Shown here: piece after piece, positions 42,905-51,964 of the stretch | How positions within the stretch are numbered: the stretch's first letter is position 1 | How the letters are laid out: each line of letters begins with the position of its first letter | Source: Nocardioides rubriscoriae | GTDB taxonomy: Bacteria > Actinomycetota > Actinomycetes > Propionibacteriales > Nocardioidaceae | Direction of reading: 5' to 3' | Assembly: GCF_008087085.1 (NCBI RefSeq) | Contig: NZ_VIYJ01000001.1 | Span: forward strand, 558,001-622,000 | Length of the DNA stretch: 64,000 bases | Program-made: the position numbers and the translations under genes | The notes under the pieces: model-generated | Database searches by the model: none | Told to the model about the DNA's origin: nothing | What the model saw: the letters and a program-made list of their open reading frames with translations, nothing else

Positions 42905-44431
42905 TCAGAGCGTGCGGACCGAGGCCAGCGTGCGGTTGGCCAGCACCTGGTCGTGGGCGCGCACCTGCACCCACAGCAGCTGGTCGTCGTTGAGCTTGAC
43001 CACCCGCTCGGCGGTCACGACGCCGCCGGGGCACCGGCTGAAGAGCACCGTGACCGACGGGGTCGCGTCGGCGCTGTCGCGCACGGGCTGCCCGGCCCGC
43101 TCGCACTCCGGGTGCTGCGGGACCGTGTCGGGCAGCTCGCTTCCGGGCACCAGGCCGACGAAGACGCCGTCGCCGTCGGTGGTCCAGGTGCGGGAGGTGC
43201 CGGCCGACAGGGCGGCGTAGGCCTGGTCGTCCTGGCCGATCGGGGGGACCCACTCGTCGCGCGCGACGGCGTCCCAGGCCGAGGGCACCTCGACCGAGAG
43301 GGTGCCGGTGGAGTCGACGACCTCGGTCTGCGTGGCCACGGCGGGGGGCGCGTCGAGCACGTCCTGCCCGTAGTAGCCCGCCACCGCGCCACCACCCAGC
43401 GCGACCAGCACCGCGGCGGCGACCGCGAGGGCCGACCCCACCCGCCGCCGGCGGCGGGGCGGCACCGGGTCGGGCAGCGGCTCGTCGGTCGTCAGCGGCG
43501 AGGGTCGGGGCCCGGGCATCGTCAGCGCGGGGTCGACCGGGAGCACCCGGGTGCCGGGGTCGGTCGTCGCGCCGTTCCAGTCGCGCAGGGCACCGCCGAG
43601 CGCGTCGACGTACGCCGTGACCGAGGGCCAGCGGTCCTCCCGGTCATGGGCCAGCGCGCGACGCACCACCTGCTCGACGGCCACCGGGAAGTCACGCCCC
43701 GGGACCGACAGCGCCACCGGCTCCGCGCCCGCCGCGGCGGCGGGCAGCGACGCGTGGTTCCAGGGCAGTCGACCGCTGAGCAGCAGGAAGGTCAGCACGC
43801 CCAGCGAGAACTGGTCGGCGCGCGCGTCGGGGGTCTCGCCCTGGGCCTGCTCGGGGGCGACGTAGGCGGGGGTGCCGGCGATCATCGTCAGCCGCGACGA
43901 CACGTCGAGGGCCTTGCCGAGGCCGAGGTCGCCGACCATGGCGCGCACCCCGCTCGCACCCGCGGTCGGGTCGACGGTGCGGAAGAGCACGTTGGCCGGC
44001 TTGACGTCGCGGTGGAGGATGCCGCGGTCGTGGAGCGCCTGCAGGCCGGCCCCGACCTGGGCGACGACCTCGAGCGCCTGGGGCACGGTGACGCCCTGGT
44101 CGGCGCCGAGCCGGTCGGCCAGCGAGCCCTGGTCGGCGTAGGCCATGACCAGGTAGGGGCGACCGTCGTCGAGGGTGCCAGCGTCGTAGACGGGCACGAC
44201 GTGCGGCGACTCGACGCGCCGCAGGTAGCGACCCTCCTCGACGAAGCGCGTGCGCACCTCGTGCTGCTCGGCCCAGTTGTCGGCCAACACCTTGATCGCG
44301 ACCGGCGCGTCGAGCTGCTCGTCGTAGCCGAGCCACACCGTCGCGAACCCGCCGCTGCCGATCCGGCGGCGTACGGCGTAGCGTCCGAAGTGGCTCGGCC
44401 CGCTGGTCGGGGGCGGGCTCGGTTCGGACAC
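42905..44431 (-). CDS. Transmembrane serine/threonine protein kinase
   Basis: 508 residues. The kinase domain (18-275) has GSGGFATV, AIKVLAD (Lys), HRDVKPANV and, unusually, DLG in place of DFG, a common variant in bacterial kinases. Residues 300-330 are Pro-rich, about 334-356 form one transmembrane helix, and the 150-residue extracellular part (TLSVEVPSAWDAVA...) has two Cys and no PASTA repeats. GTG 44431 has GATAAT 6 nt upstream on its strand (44443-44438), a near-consensus leaderless promoter. Divergent from an ECF sigma factor 55 bp away, which it may phosphorylate; that link is inference. Confidence 0.88.
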   Translation of the reverse strand: MSEPSPPPTSGPSHFGRYAVRRRIGSGGFATVWLGYDEQLDAPVAIKVLADNWAEQHEVRTRFVEEGRYLRRVESPHVVPVYDAGTLDDGRPYLVMAYADQGSLADRLGADQGVTVPQALEVVAQVGAGLQALHDRGILHRDVKPANVLFRTVDPTAGASGVRAMVGDLGLGKALDVSSRLTMIAGTPAYVAPEQAQGETPDARADQFSLGVLTFLLLSGRLPWNHASLPAAAAGAEPVALSVPGRDFPVAVEQVVRRALAHDREDRWPSVTAYVDALGGALRDWNGATTDPGTRVLPVDPALTMPGPRPSPLTTDEPLPDPVPPRRRRRVGSALAVAAAVLVALGGGAVAGYYGQDVLDAPPAVATQTEVVDSTGTLSVEVPSAWDAVARDEWVPPIGQDDQAYAALSAGTSRTWTTDGDGVFVGLVPGSELPDTVPQHPECERAGQPVRDSADATPSVTVLFSRCPGGVVTAERVVKLNDDQLLWVQVRAHDQVLANRTLASVRTL

Positions 44432-44485
44432 CGGTGCATTATCGTGCACAGGCCTGAAGTTCCTCGGGTGGGGAAGGTGGACGGC

Positions 44486-45079
44486 ATGTCCTCTGCACAC
44501 GACCGACCGTCGTACGGCGGCGAGACGACGCCCGACGAGATCGACGACCTGGCCCACCGCGCCCAGGCCGGCGACGCCGCCGCGCTCGACGCCCTGCTGA
44601 CCGCGATCCGCCCGCGGACGCTCAACGTGTGCCGGGGGGTGCTGCCCCACACCCCCGACGCCGAGGACGCCTGCCAGGAGGCGCTGCTCAACATCGCGAC
44701 CAAGATCGGCTCGTGGGGCGGTCGCGGCCGCTTCACCACCTGGACCCACGTGGTGGCCGTCAACAGCGCCCGCACGACCTACCGGCGGATGAAGAACCAG
44801 GCCGCGGCCTACGACCCGCAGGAGCACAACCCGCTCGGCGAGAAGCCCGACCCCCGCACCACCAGCGTCATCGCGGGCACCCGCCTCGACCTGCTCGAGG
44901 CGATGGAGACCATCGAGAAGGACCACCCGCAGTACGTCGAGCCGCTGCTGCTGCGCGACGTCTACGGCATGGCCTACGACGAGATCGCGGCGCTGCTCGG
45001 CGTGCCGCTCGGCACGGTGAAGGCCCAGATCCATCACGGCCGCAAGCTCGCACGCCCGCTGCTGCGCGGCCAGGACTGA
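44486..45079 (+). CDS. ECF-type RNA polymerase sigma factor
   Basis: 197 residues: region 2 with DAEDACQEALLNIATKIGSWGGRGRFTTWTHVVAVN and region 4 HTH with MAYDEIAALLGVPLGTVKAQIHHGR. The unusual long linker between the two (KNQAAAYDPQEHNPLGEKPDPRTTS) is acidic/proline-rich. ATG 44486 is preceded by GGAAGG. No anti-sigma gene follows; the divergent kinase gene is the only likely partner. Promoter specificity unknown. Confidence 0.85.
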   Translation: MSSAHDRPSYGGETTPDEIDDLAHRAQAGDAAALDALLTAIRPRTLNVCRGVLPHTPDAEDACQEALLNIATKIGSWGGRGRFTTWTHVVAVNSARTTYRRMKNQAAAYDPQEHNPLGEKPDPRTTSVIAGTRLDLLEAMETIEKDHPQYVEPLLLRDVYGMAYDEIAALLGVPLGTVKAQIHHGRKLARPLLRGQD

Positions 45080-45201
45080 CAGCGGCGGTCCGACCCGCCC
45101 GCGACCACTCGTCGTACCGGCACGACCGCTCGGCGCAGGCGCGTCCCCGTTAGGCGCAGGCTCGGCCCCGCGGCCCTGACAGCCCGACGACGCGCTCCTA
45201 G

Positions 45202-45217
45202 CGTGACCGGCGTCACG
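45202..45217 (+). promoter_or_regulatory. Crp/GlxR-like site upstream of DUF485-actP
   Basis: CGTGACCGGCGTCACG is a perfect dyad with GTGA-N6-TCAC, 21 nt before the DUF485 ATG. In actinobacteria, Crp/GlxR-type regulators control acetate genes; binding here is inferred. Confidence 0.5.
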
Positions 45218-45238
45218 TCAACCGAGAGGCGCCCCCGA

Positions 45239-45592
45239 ATGTCGAACGACACCCAGCAACCGCGCGGCACAGCCCTGCGCCACGACCCCGTGTACGACAC
45301 CCTGCAGTCCTCAGCCGACTTCATCGAGCTGCGTCGGCGCTACCGGACCTTCGTCCTGCCGGCCACCGCGCTCTTCCTGAGCTGGTTCCTGCTCTACGTC
45401 GTGATGTCCAACTGGGCCGGCGACTTCATGTCGACGAAGGTGGTCGGCAACGTCAACGTCGCCCTGGTCTTCGGGCTGCTGCAGTTCGTCACGACCTTCC
45501 TGATCGCCTACGTCTACAGCCGCTACTCCACCGCGCGTCTCGACCCGTTGGCCGACAGCCTCAACCACCAGTACGAGGAGGGGAAGCGCTGA
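45239..45592 (+). CDS. DUF485 membrane protein (YjcH-like partner of ActP)
   Basis: 117 residues with two transmembrane helices (about 45-65 and 80-100), the DUF485 signature FIELRRRYRTFVLPATALFLSWF, and cytosolic tails. It occurs with cation/acetate symporters, probably as an accessory subunit. ATG 45239 has GAGAGG 8 nt upstream; a GTG at 45203 would extend it without homology. Its stop overlaps the actP ATG by one base (TGATG), so the two are translationally coupled. Confidence 0.88.
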   Translation: MSNDTQQPRGTALRHDPVYDTLQSSADFIELRRRYRTFVLPATALFLSWFLLYVVMSNWAGDFMSTKVVGNVNVALVFGLLQFVTTFLIAYVYSRYSTARLDPLADSLNHQYEEGKR

Positions 45593-47211
45593 TGGACCAC
45601 CAGGTGCTCACCACGGTCCTGTTCCTGGCGGTCGTCGCCCTGACGGTCTTCATCACCGTCCGCGCCAGCCGCTCGACGTCCGGCACGTCGGACTTCTACG
45701 CCGGGGGCCGCTCCTTCACCCCGGTGCAGAACGGGCTCGCGCTCGGGGGCGACTACATGTCCGCGGCGTCGTTCCTCGGCATCACCGGCATCATCGCGCT
45801 GTCGGGCTACGACGGCTTCCTGTACTCGATCGGCTTCCTGGTCGCCTGGCTCGTCGCCCTGCTGCTCGTGGCCGAGATGCTGCGCAACGCCGGCCGCTTC
45901 ACGATGGCCGACCAGCTCGCCTTCCGGATGCGGCAGACGCCGGTCCGGGTCGCGGCCGCCACGTCGACCGTCGTGGTCTCGATCTTCTACCTGCTCGCCC
46001 AGATGGTCGGCGCCGGCGCCCTCGTGGCGCTCCTGCTCGACGTCGACAGCCAGGGCGTCAAGAACCTGGTGATCCTCGGCGTCGGGGCCCTGATGATCTT
46101 CTACGTCACCGTCGGTGGCATGAAGGGCACCACGTGGGTCCAGATCATCAAGGCGGTCCTGCTGATGGCCGGCTCGGCACTGATCGTCGTCCTGGTCCTG
46201 GCCAAGTTCGACTTCAACGTCTCCGACCTCCTCGGGGCAGCAGCCGACAACAGCGGCAAGGGCCAGTCGTTCCTGGAGCCCGGGCTGAAGTACGGCAGCA
46301 CCCTGACCAGCAAGCTCGACTTCGTCAGCCTCGGGATCGCCCTGGTGCTCGGCACGGCCGGGCTGCCGCACATCCTGATCCGCTTCTACACCGTCCCGAC
46401 GGCGCGCGACGCGCGCAAGTCGGTGCTCTGGGCGATCGGCCTGATCGGCGTGTTCTACCTCTTCACGCTGGTCCTCGGCTTCGGTGCGGCGGCGCTGCTC
46501 GACGTCACCACGCTCGACGCATCCGGCAACCTCGCCGCCCCCAAGCTCGCCGAGGTGGTCGGCGGTGGCGCCGACTCGACCGGCGGCGCGATCCTGCTGG
46601 CGCTGATCGCGGCGGTCGCGTTCGCCACGATCCTCGCGGTGGTCGCGGGGCTCACCCTGACCTCGTCGGCCTCGGTGGCCCACGACGTCTACAACAACGT
46701 GATCAAGAAGGGTCAGGCCACCGAGAAGGAGGAGATCAAGGTGACCCGGATGGCGGCGGCCGGCATCGGCCTCGTCGCGATCCTGCTGGCCATCCCGGCG
46801 CAGAACCTCAACATCGCCTTCCTGGTCGCCCTGGCGTTCGCGGTCGCCGCGTCGGCCAACCTGCCGACGATCGTGCTCAACATGTTCTGGCGGCGCTTCA
46901 ACACCCGCGGCGCCCTGTGGAGCATCTACGGCGGCCTCGTCTCCGCCGTGGGCCTGGTGATCTTCTCGCCCGTCATGTCGGGCAAGGGGATCAGCCCGAC
47001 CACCGGCAAGAACCTGTCGTTGCTCCCGACCAGCATCGACATCTCGTGGTTCCCGCTGGAGAACCCCGGCCTGGTGTCGATCCCGCTGGGCTTCCTCTTC
47101 GGGATCATCGGCACGCTGTCCAAGCGTGAGGCGGCCTCCGAGGAGCGCTACACCGAGCTCGAGGTGCGGGCCCTGACCGGCGCCGGTGCCGAGAAGGCCA
47201 CGGCGCACTGA
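45592..47211 (+). CDS. actP: Cation/acetate symporter ActP
   Basis: 539 residues, sodium:solute symporter family, about 13 transmembrane segments. DFYAGGRSFTPVQNGLALGGDYMSAASFLG is the family's N-terminal region and GLPHILIRFYTVPTARDARKSV matches ActP proteins. It imports acetate (and short carboxylates or pyruvate) for Acs, encoded next. The start ATG is shared with the DUF485 stop codon. Confidence 0.93.
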   Translation: MDHQVLTTVLFLAVVALTVFITVRASRSTSGTSDFYAGGRSFTPVQNGLALGGDYMSAASFLGITGIIALSGYDGFLYSIGFLVAWLVALLLVAEMLRNAGRFTMADQLAFRMRQTPVRVAAATSTVVVSIFYLLAQMVGAGALVALLLDVDSQGVKNLVILGVGALMIFYVTVGGMKGTTWVQIIKAVLLMAGSALIVVLVLAKFDFNVSDLLGAAADNSGKGQSFLEPGLKYGSTLTSKLDFVSLGIALVLGTAGLPHILIRFYTVPTARDARKSVLWAIGLIGVFYLFTLVLGFGAAALLDVTTLDASGNLAAPKLAEVVGGGADSTGGAILLALIAAVAFATILAVVAGLTLTSSASVAHDVYNNVIKKGQATEKEEIKVTRMAAAGIGLVAILLAIPAQNLNIAFLVALAFAVAASANLPTIVLNMFWRRFNTRGALWSIYGGLVSAVGLVIFSPVMSGKGISPTTGKNLSLLPTSIDISWFPLENPGLVSIPLGFLFGIIGTLSKREAASEERYTELEVRALTGAGAEKATAH

Positions 47212-47365
47212 GCACGCACTGACCCCGGCCACGCCCGCCGGACCGGCCCGTCGTCCCTCGTGACGCCGGGCCGGTCCAACGCGGGCGCAACCCGACCTCG
47301 TTAGTGTGACGAGCGTCGCCACCCCGACCCGTAGCCAGCACCGTCGTAGGAGACCAGGAGCCACC

Positions 47366-49396
47366 GTGAGCGAAGAGACCCAGCCCGAGGCCATGCTGTC
47401 CAACCTCCTCCAGGAGGACCGCACGTTCGCGCCGCCGGCCGAGCTGGCCGCGCACGCCAACCTCGGTGCCGAGGCCTACGAGCGCGCCGAGGCCGACGTC
47501 GAGGCCTTCTGGGCCGAGCAGGCCGAGCGGCTCTCGTGGACGAAGAAGTGGGACCGGGTCCTCGACTGGGACGACCCGCCGTTCGCCAAGTGGTTCGTCG
47601 GCGGCACGCTCAACGCGGCCTACAACTGCGTCGACCGCCACGTCGAGGCCGGCCGCGGCGACAAGGTCGCGATCCACTTCGTCGGCGAGCCGGTCGACGA
47701 CGACCCGGCCGCTGGGTCGGCCGCCGGGTCGGCCCACAAACGCTCCATCACGTACGCCGAGCTCAAGGACCTCGTCTCGCAGGCCGCCCACGCCCTGACC
47801 GACCTGGGGGTCGAGGCCGGCGACCGGGTCGCGATCTACATGCCGATGATCCCCGAGGCCGTCGTCGCGATGCTGGCGTGCGCGCGCATCGGCGCCCCGC
47901 ACACGGTGGTCTTCGGCGGGTTCTCCTCCGACGCCCTCGCCTCCCGGCTCGAGGACTGCCAGGCCAAGGTCGTGGTCACCTCCGACGGCGGCTACCGCCG
48001 CGGGGCGGCCTCGGCGCTCAAGCCCGCCGTCGACGAGGCCCGCGCCAAGGCCGAGACGCTGGGCCACACGGTCACCAAGGTCCTCGTCGTCAAGCGCACC
48101 GGCCAGGAGGTCGCGTGGGACGACGCCGTCGACGTCTGGTGGCACGACGCGGTCGAGCAGGCCCCGACCGAGCACACCCCGCAGGCCTTCGACGCCGAGC
48201 ACCCGCTGTACGTCATGTACACCTCCGGCACGACCGGCAAGCCCAAGGGCATCCTGCACACCACCGGCGGCTACCTGACCGGCACGTCCTTCACCCACTG
48301 GGCGGTCTTCGACCTCAAGCCCGAGACCGACGTCTACTGGTGCACCGCCGACATCGGCTGGGTGACCGGCCACTCCTACATCGTCTACGGCCCGCTGGCC
48401 AACGGCGCGACGCAGGTGCTCTACGAGGGCACACCCGACAGCCCCGAGCGCGGCCGGTGGTGGGACATCATCGAGGAGTACGGCGTCACGCTGTTCTACA
48501 CGGCGCCGACGGCGATCCGGTCGTTCATGAAGCAGGGCCGCGAGATCCCCGACCAGCGCGACCTGTCCTCGCTGCGGCTGCTGGGCTCGGTCGGTGAGTC
48601 GATCAACCCCGAGGCCTACATGTGGTACCGCGAGGTCATCGGCGGCGACCGCTGCCCCATCGTCGACACGTGGTGGCAGACCGAGACCGGCGCCATGATG
48701 ATCAGCCCGCTGCCCGGCGTGACCGCCGGCAAGCCGGGCTCGGCGATGAAGGCGCTGCCGGGCATCGCGGCCGACGTCGTCGACGAGAACGGCGACTCGG
48801 TGCCCAACGGCTCCGGTGGCTACCTGGTCGTCAAGGGTCCGTGGCCGTCGATGCTGCGCACCATCTGGGGCGACGACGAGCGCTACCGGAACACCTACTG
48901 GTCGCGTTTCGCCACGCAGGGCTACTACTTCGCCGGCGACGGCGCCAAGAAGGACTCCGACGGCGACGTGTGGCTCCTGGGCCGCGTCGACGACGTCATG
49001 AACGTCTCGGGCCACCGCCTGTCGACCACCGAGATCGAGTCGGCGCTCGTCTCGCACCCCAAGGTCGCCGAGGCCGCGGTCGTCGGGGCAAAGGACGAGG
49101 ACACCGGCCAGGCCGTCTGCGCCTTCGTGATCCTGCGCGAGAGCGCCGGCGACGGCGGCGCCGACATCCTCACCGAGCTGCGCCAGCACGTGCGCAAGGA
49201 GATCGGCCCGATCGCGACCCCGCGTCAGATCATGGTCGTCGCCGAGCTGCCCAAGACGCGGTCGGGCAAGATCATGCGCCGGCTGCTGCGTGACGTCGCT
49301 GAGCACCGCGAGGTCGGCGACGTCACCACGCTGGCCGACTCCTCGGTGATGGACCTGATCTCCCAGGGCCTCGGCTCGGGCAAGGGCGAGGACTGA
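47366..49396 (+). CDS. acs: Acetyl-CoA synthetase
   Basis: 676 residues, cytosolic AMP-forming ligase activating acetate. Motifs: YTSGTTGKPKGI (P-loop), WQTETGAMM, and RVDDVMNVSGHRL, and the C-terminal PKTRSGKIMRRLLRDV in which Lys635 is the regulatory acetylation site. GTG 47366 preceded by CCAGGAG at 5 nt; the frame upstream has no family homology. Between actP and acs (154 bp) a TGTGA-N6-TCGCC half-match to a Crp site is seen near 47304. A 14-bp hairpin terminator follows. acs is the first gene of a cluster ordered as in M. tuberculosis Rv3667 onward. Confidence 0.96.
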   Translation: MSEETQPEAMLSNLLQEDRTFAPPAELAAHANLGAEAYERAEADVEAFWAEQAERLSWTKKWDRVLDWDDPPFAKWFVGGTLNAAYNCVDRHVEAGRGDKVAIHFVGEPVDDDPAAGSAAGSAHKRSITYAELKDLVSQAAHALTDLGVEAGDRVAIYMPMIPEAVVAMLACARIGAPHTVVFGGFSSDALASRLEDCQAKVVVTSDGGYRRGAASALKPAVDEARAKAETLGHTVTKVLVVKRTGQEVAWDDAVDVWWHDAVEQAPTEHTPQAFDAEHPLYVMYTSGTTGKPKGILHTTGGYLTGTSFTHWAVFDLKPETDVYWCTADIGWVTGHSYIVYGPLANGATQVLYEGTPDSPERGRWWDIIEEYGVTLFYTAPTAIRSFMKQGREIPDQRDLSSLRLLGSVGESINPEAYMWYREVIGGDRCPIVDTWWQTETGAMMISPLPGVTAGKPGSAMKALPGIAADVVDENGDSVPNGSGGYLVVKGPWPSMLRTIWGDDERYRNTYWSRFATQGYYFAGDGAKKDSDGDVWLLGRVDDVMNVSGHRLSTTEIESALVSHPKVAEAAVVGAKDEDTGQAVCAFVILRESAGDGGADILTELRQHVRKEIGPIATPRQIMVVAELPKTRSGKIMRRLLRDVAEHREVGDVTTLADSSVMDLISQGLGSGKGED

Positions 49397-49410
49397 CCAC
49401 CTGCTGACGG

Positions 49411-49441
49411 CTCCCGTCTCAACGCGACGTTGAGACGGGAG
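49411..49441 (+). terminator. Hairpin terminator after acs
   Basis: CTCCCGTCTCAACG (49411-49424) pairs perfectly with CGTTGAGACGGGAG (49428-49441) around a 3-nt loop, 15 nt after the stop. Confidence 0.8.
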
Positions 49442-49475
49442 GTCTTGCGTTCCCCTCGACGAGGGTCCACGGTGA

Positions 49476-49491
49476 TGTGACCGGGGTCACG
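49476..49491 (+). promoter_or_regulatory. Crp/GlxR-like site before serine hydrolase
   Basis: TGTGACCGGGGTCACG matches TGTGA-N6-TCACA in 9 of 10 fixed positions, 35 nt before the GTG start of the serine hydrolase gene. Confidence 0.5.
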
Positions 49492-49525
49492 CAACGGGAC
49501 GGACCCCCTTCACGCTGGAGGCCTC

Positions 49526-50698
49526 GTGGCCAGGAGCATCGACGGATCAGGCATCGACAAGGTCCTGCAGGACGCGGTCGGGAGCGGCGCGCTGCCCCAC
49601 GTGGCGGCGATCGCCGCCGACGCCGACGGCGTGCTCTACGAGGGCGGTGCCGGCGTACGCGTGGCCGGTGAGTCCGACGACCCCGTCGACACGTCGACGA
49701 CGTTCCGGATCATGTCGATGACCAAGATGGTCTGCACGACCGCGGCCCTGCAGCAGGTCGAGCACGGCGAGCTCGACCTCGCCGCGCCGGTCGAGGACTA
49801 CTGCCCCGAGTTCGCCGACCTCGAGGTGCTCGAGGGCTTCGACGGCGACGAGCCGATCCTGGTCGAGCCGCGCAGCAGGGCGACCGTGCACCAGCTCGTC
49901 ACCCACACCACCGGCCTGGGCTACTGGTTCTGGAACGAGCAGCTGGTGAAGTACGAGGCGGCCACCGGCATCCCCAACGTCGTGCCCGGCTCGGCCCAGG
50001 CCCTCACGGCCCCCCTGACCGCCCACCCGGGCGAGTCGTTCGTCTACGGCATCAACACCGACTGGCTCGGCAAGGTCGTCGAGGCCGTCGCCGGCAAGAA
50101 GCTCGACGAGGTCGTCGACGAGGGCATCGCCGGCCCCCTCGGCATGACGAGCACGACCTTCCACCCCGACGACGCCCAGCGCGACCAGGCCGTCATGGTG
50201 CACGTCAAGGGCGAGGACGGCGCCTGGGCCTCCGCGGGCAGCATCCTCAACCCGCAGCCCGACTGGTGGGCCGGCGGCCACGGCCTCTACTCCACCCCGC
50301 GCGACTACATCCGCTTCGAGCGGGCGCTGCTGCGCGGGGGCGAGCTCGACGGCGTCCGCATCCTGCGTCAGGAGACCGTCGACGCGGCGTTCAGCAACCA
50401 GATCGGCGACCTCGACTTCCCGGCCGAGATCCCCACCGCCGACCCGGCGACCACCGCGTCGTTCAACGCGGGGCCGGGCTGGAAGTGGGGCTACGGCCTG
50501 CTCCTCAACACCGTCGACGTCCCGGGCCGCCGCCGGGCCGGCACCGGCGCGTGGGCGGGGCTGTTCAACACCCACTTCTTCATCGACCGCACCACCGGCG
50601 TGTGCGCGTCGATCTACACCAACTCGCTGCCGTTCGTGACGCCCGAGGCCTTCGGGGTCTACGGCGCGTTCGAGGAGGCGCTGTACGCCGCCCTCTGA
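49526..50698 (+). CDS. Serine hydrolase, class C beta-lactamase/EstB-like
   Basis: 390 residues, cytosolic (no signal peptide). Ser/Lys motif S-M-T-K (MSMTKMV, residues near 64-67), Tyr in YGINTDW, and a C-terminal HxG-like stretch absent in strict form (GTGAWAGLFNTHFF), the pattern of EstB-type esterases and beta-lactamase-fold hydrolases. GTG 49526 has CTGGAGG about 7 nt upstream. It probably hydrolyses esters; not a secreted beta-lactamase. It occupies the place of a protease gene in the M. tuberculosis gene order. Confidence 0.85.
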   Translation: MARSIDGSGIDKVLQDAVGSGALPHVAAIAADADGVLYEGGAGVRVAGESDDPVDTSTTFRIMSMTKMVCTTAALQQVEHGELDLAAPVEDYCPEFADLEVLEGFDGDEPILVEPRSRATVHQLVTHTTGLGYWFWNEQLVKYEAATGIPNVVPGSAQALTAPLTAHPGESFVYGINTDWLGKVVEAVAGKKLDEVVDEGIAGPLGMTSTTFHPDDAQRDQAVMVHVKGEDGAWASAGSILNPQPDWWAGGHGLYSTPRDYIRFERALLRGGELDGVRILRQETVDAAFSNQIGDLDFPAEIPTADPATTASFNAGPGWKWGYGLLLNTVDVPGRRRAGTGAWAGLFNTHFFIDRTTGVCASIYTNSLPFVTPEAFGVYGAFEEALYAAL

Positions 50699-50726
50699 CG
50701 GCAGCCGGGGTCGCAGGCGGCCCGGC

Positions 50727-51836
50727 TCAGCGCAGGACGGCGGCGATCAGCCGAGGGGCAGCCCAGCGCAGCGGCCGGTTGAAGTAGCGCCAGTCGTGGA
50801 CGCCGCCGACCGAGACCCGGGCGCGGTAGGGGATCCCGGCCTCGGTGAGGGCCGCGAGGAACGTACGGTGCGTGTTCCACAGGTTGCGCTCGAAGGTGCC
50901 GCTGTAGATGCCGGAGCCGCCGGAGAAGCCGGTGCCGGAGGTGACCAGCACCTCGACGCCGCGGAGCCGGTCGACGAGCTTGGTCGGGTTGTGGAAGTCC
51001 CAGTTGGCCCGGTCGCGCACCGGGTCGCCCCAGACACGGCGCAGGTCGGGTCCGGGGAACGACACCCCGAGCGGTCCGAGCAGGTCGGGGGCCACGGCGC
51101 CGGTCGCGAGCGAGGTCGTGTCCACGTCACCGGAGATGCTGAGGACGGCCTTGAACATGCCCGGGTGGTGGGCGGCGTAGGTGAACGCGCCGATGCCGCC
51201 CATCGAGGCCCCGGCGATGCCGCGGGCGCCCGGGAGCGTGCGGAAGGTGCGGTCGACCCACGGCACGACGACCTTCGTGTGGAAGGTCTCCCAGTCGTAG
51301 GAGCCGTCGTGCCAGTCGCTGAACATCCCGGCCAGGTCCCCGGTACCGCCGGCCGGCATCACCAGGATGGCCGGCCAGCGGCGCGACATCTCGACGATCT
51401 CGGACTTGACCGACCAGCCGTCGTACTGGCCGCGGGCGCCGTTGAGCAGCATGATCACCGGGTAGCGGCGCCCGGCGTTGCGCGGCGCCGAGTAGCCGGT
51501 GGGCAGCAGGATGCGCACCCGGTTGTCCGAGACCTTCACCCCCGCCGGCACCGGCACGCGCCGGTCCACGCAGCGGTCGGGCGGGCACGGGTCGCTGCCC
51601 GACTCGCGCGGGGCCCGGCTGTCGGGGACCGCGCCGGAGTCGAGCGACGGGATGGCCATGAGCCGGGCGTAGGACGTCAGTGCCCCGACGGGGTTGCGCG
51701 CCGGGTCGCTGGTGACGACCGAGACGGCCCCCTCGGCGGGGACGGCGCCGACGGCGGTGCTGCCGGCGCCGGCAGCGGTCAGCGCGAGTCCGGCCAGGGC
51801 TCCGAGGGTCGCGACAGCGCGCGTGAAGGGGGTCAC
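50727..51836 (-). CDS. Secreted esterase, antigen-85/esterase-D-like fold
   Basis: 369 residues. N-terminal signal peptide (about 1-27), then RVPVPAGVKVSDNRVRILLPTGYS, VIMLLNGARGQYDGW and nucleophile elbow GASMGGIGAF, with a C-terminal VGGVHDWRYFNRPL carrying the His. This is the esterase-D/FbpABC-type alpha/beta hydrolase arrangement: extracellular ester hydrolase or acyltransferase. GTG 51836 sits in a Crp-like dyad (CGTGA-N6-TCACA at 51822-51837), so its own start codon may be covered by a regulator. Two Cys pairs (DPCPPDRC) near residue 85. Confidence 0.83.
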   Translation of the reverse strand: MTPFTRAVATLGALAGLALTAAGAGSTAVGAVPAEGAVSVVTSDPARNPVGALTSYARLMAIPSLDSGAVPDSRAPRESGSDPCPPDRCVDRRVPVPAGVKVSDNRVRILLPTGYSAPRNAGRRYPVIMLLNGARGQYDGWSVKSEIVEMSRRWPAILVMPAGGTGDLAGMFSDWHDGSYDWETFHTKVVVPWVDRTFRTLPGARGIAGASMGGIGAFTYAAHHPGMFKAVLSISGDVDTTSLATGAVAPDLLGPLGVSFPGPDLRRVWGDPVRDRANWDFHNPTKLVDRLRGVEVLVTSGTGFSGGSGIYSGTFERNLWNTHRTFLAALTEAGIPYRARVSVGGVHDWRYFNRPLRWAAPRLIAAVLR

Positions 51837-51964
51837 ACCCCGGTCAACGGCCGTCCCTGACGGTGGTTACGCCCCCGGGTATGCCGGACCAGACAGGTTA
51901 AGGTGGCCGCGGTGCGCCGGGAAGTCTGGTCGGCAACGCTGTCGTCGACCCCACCAGGAGCATC

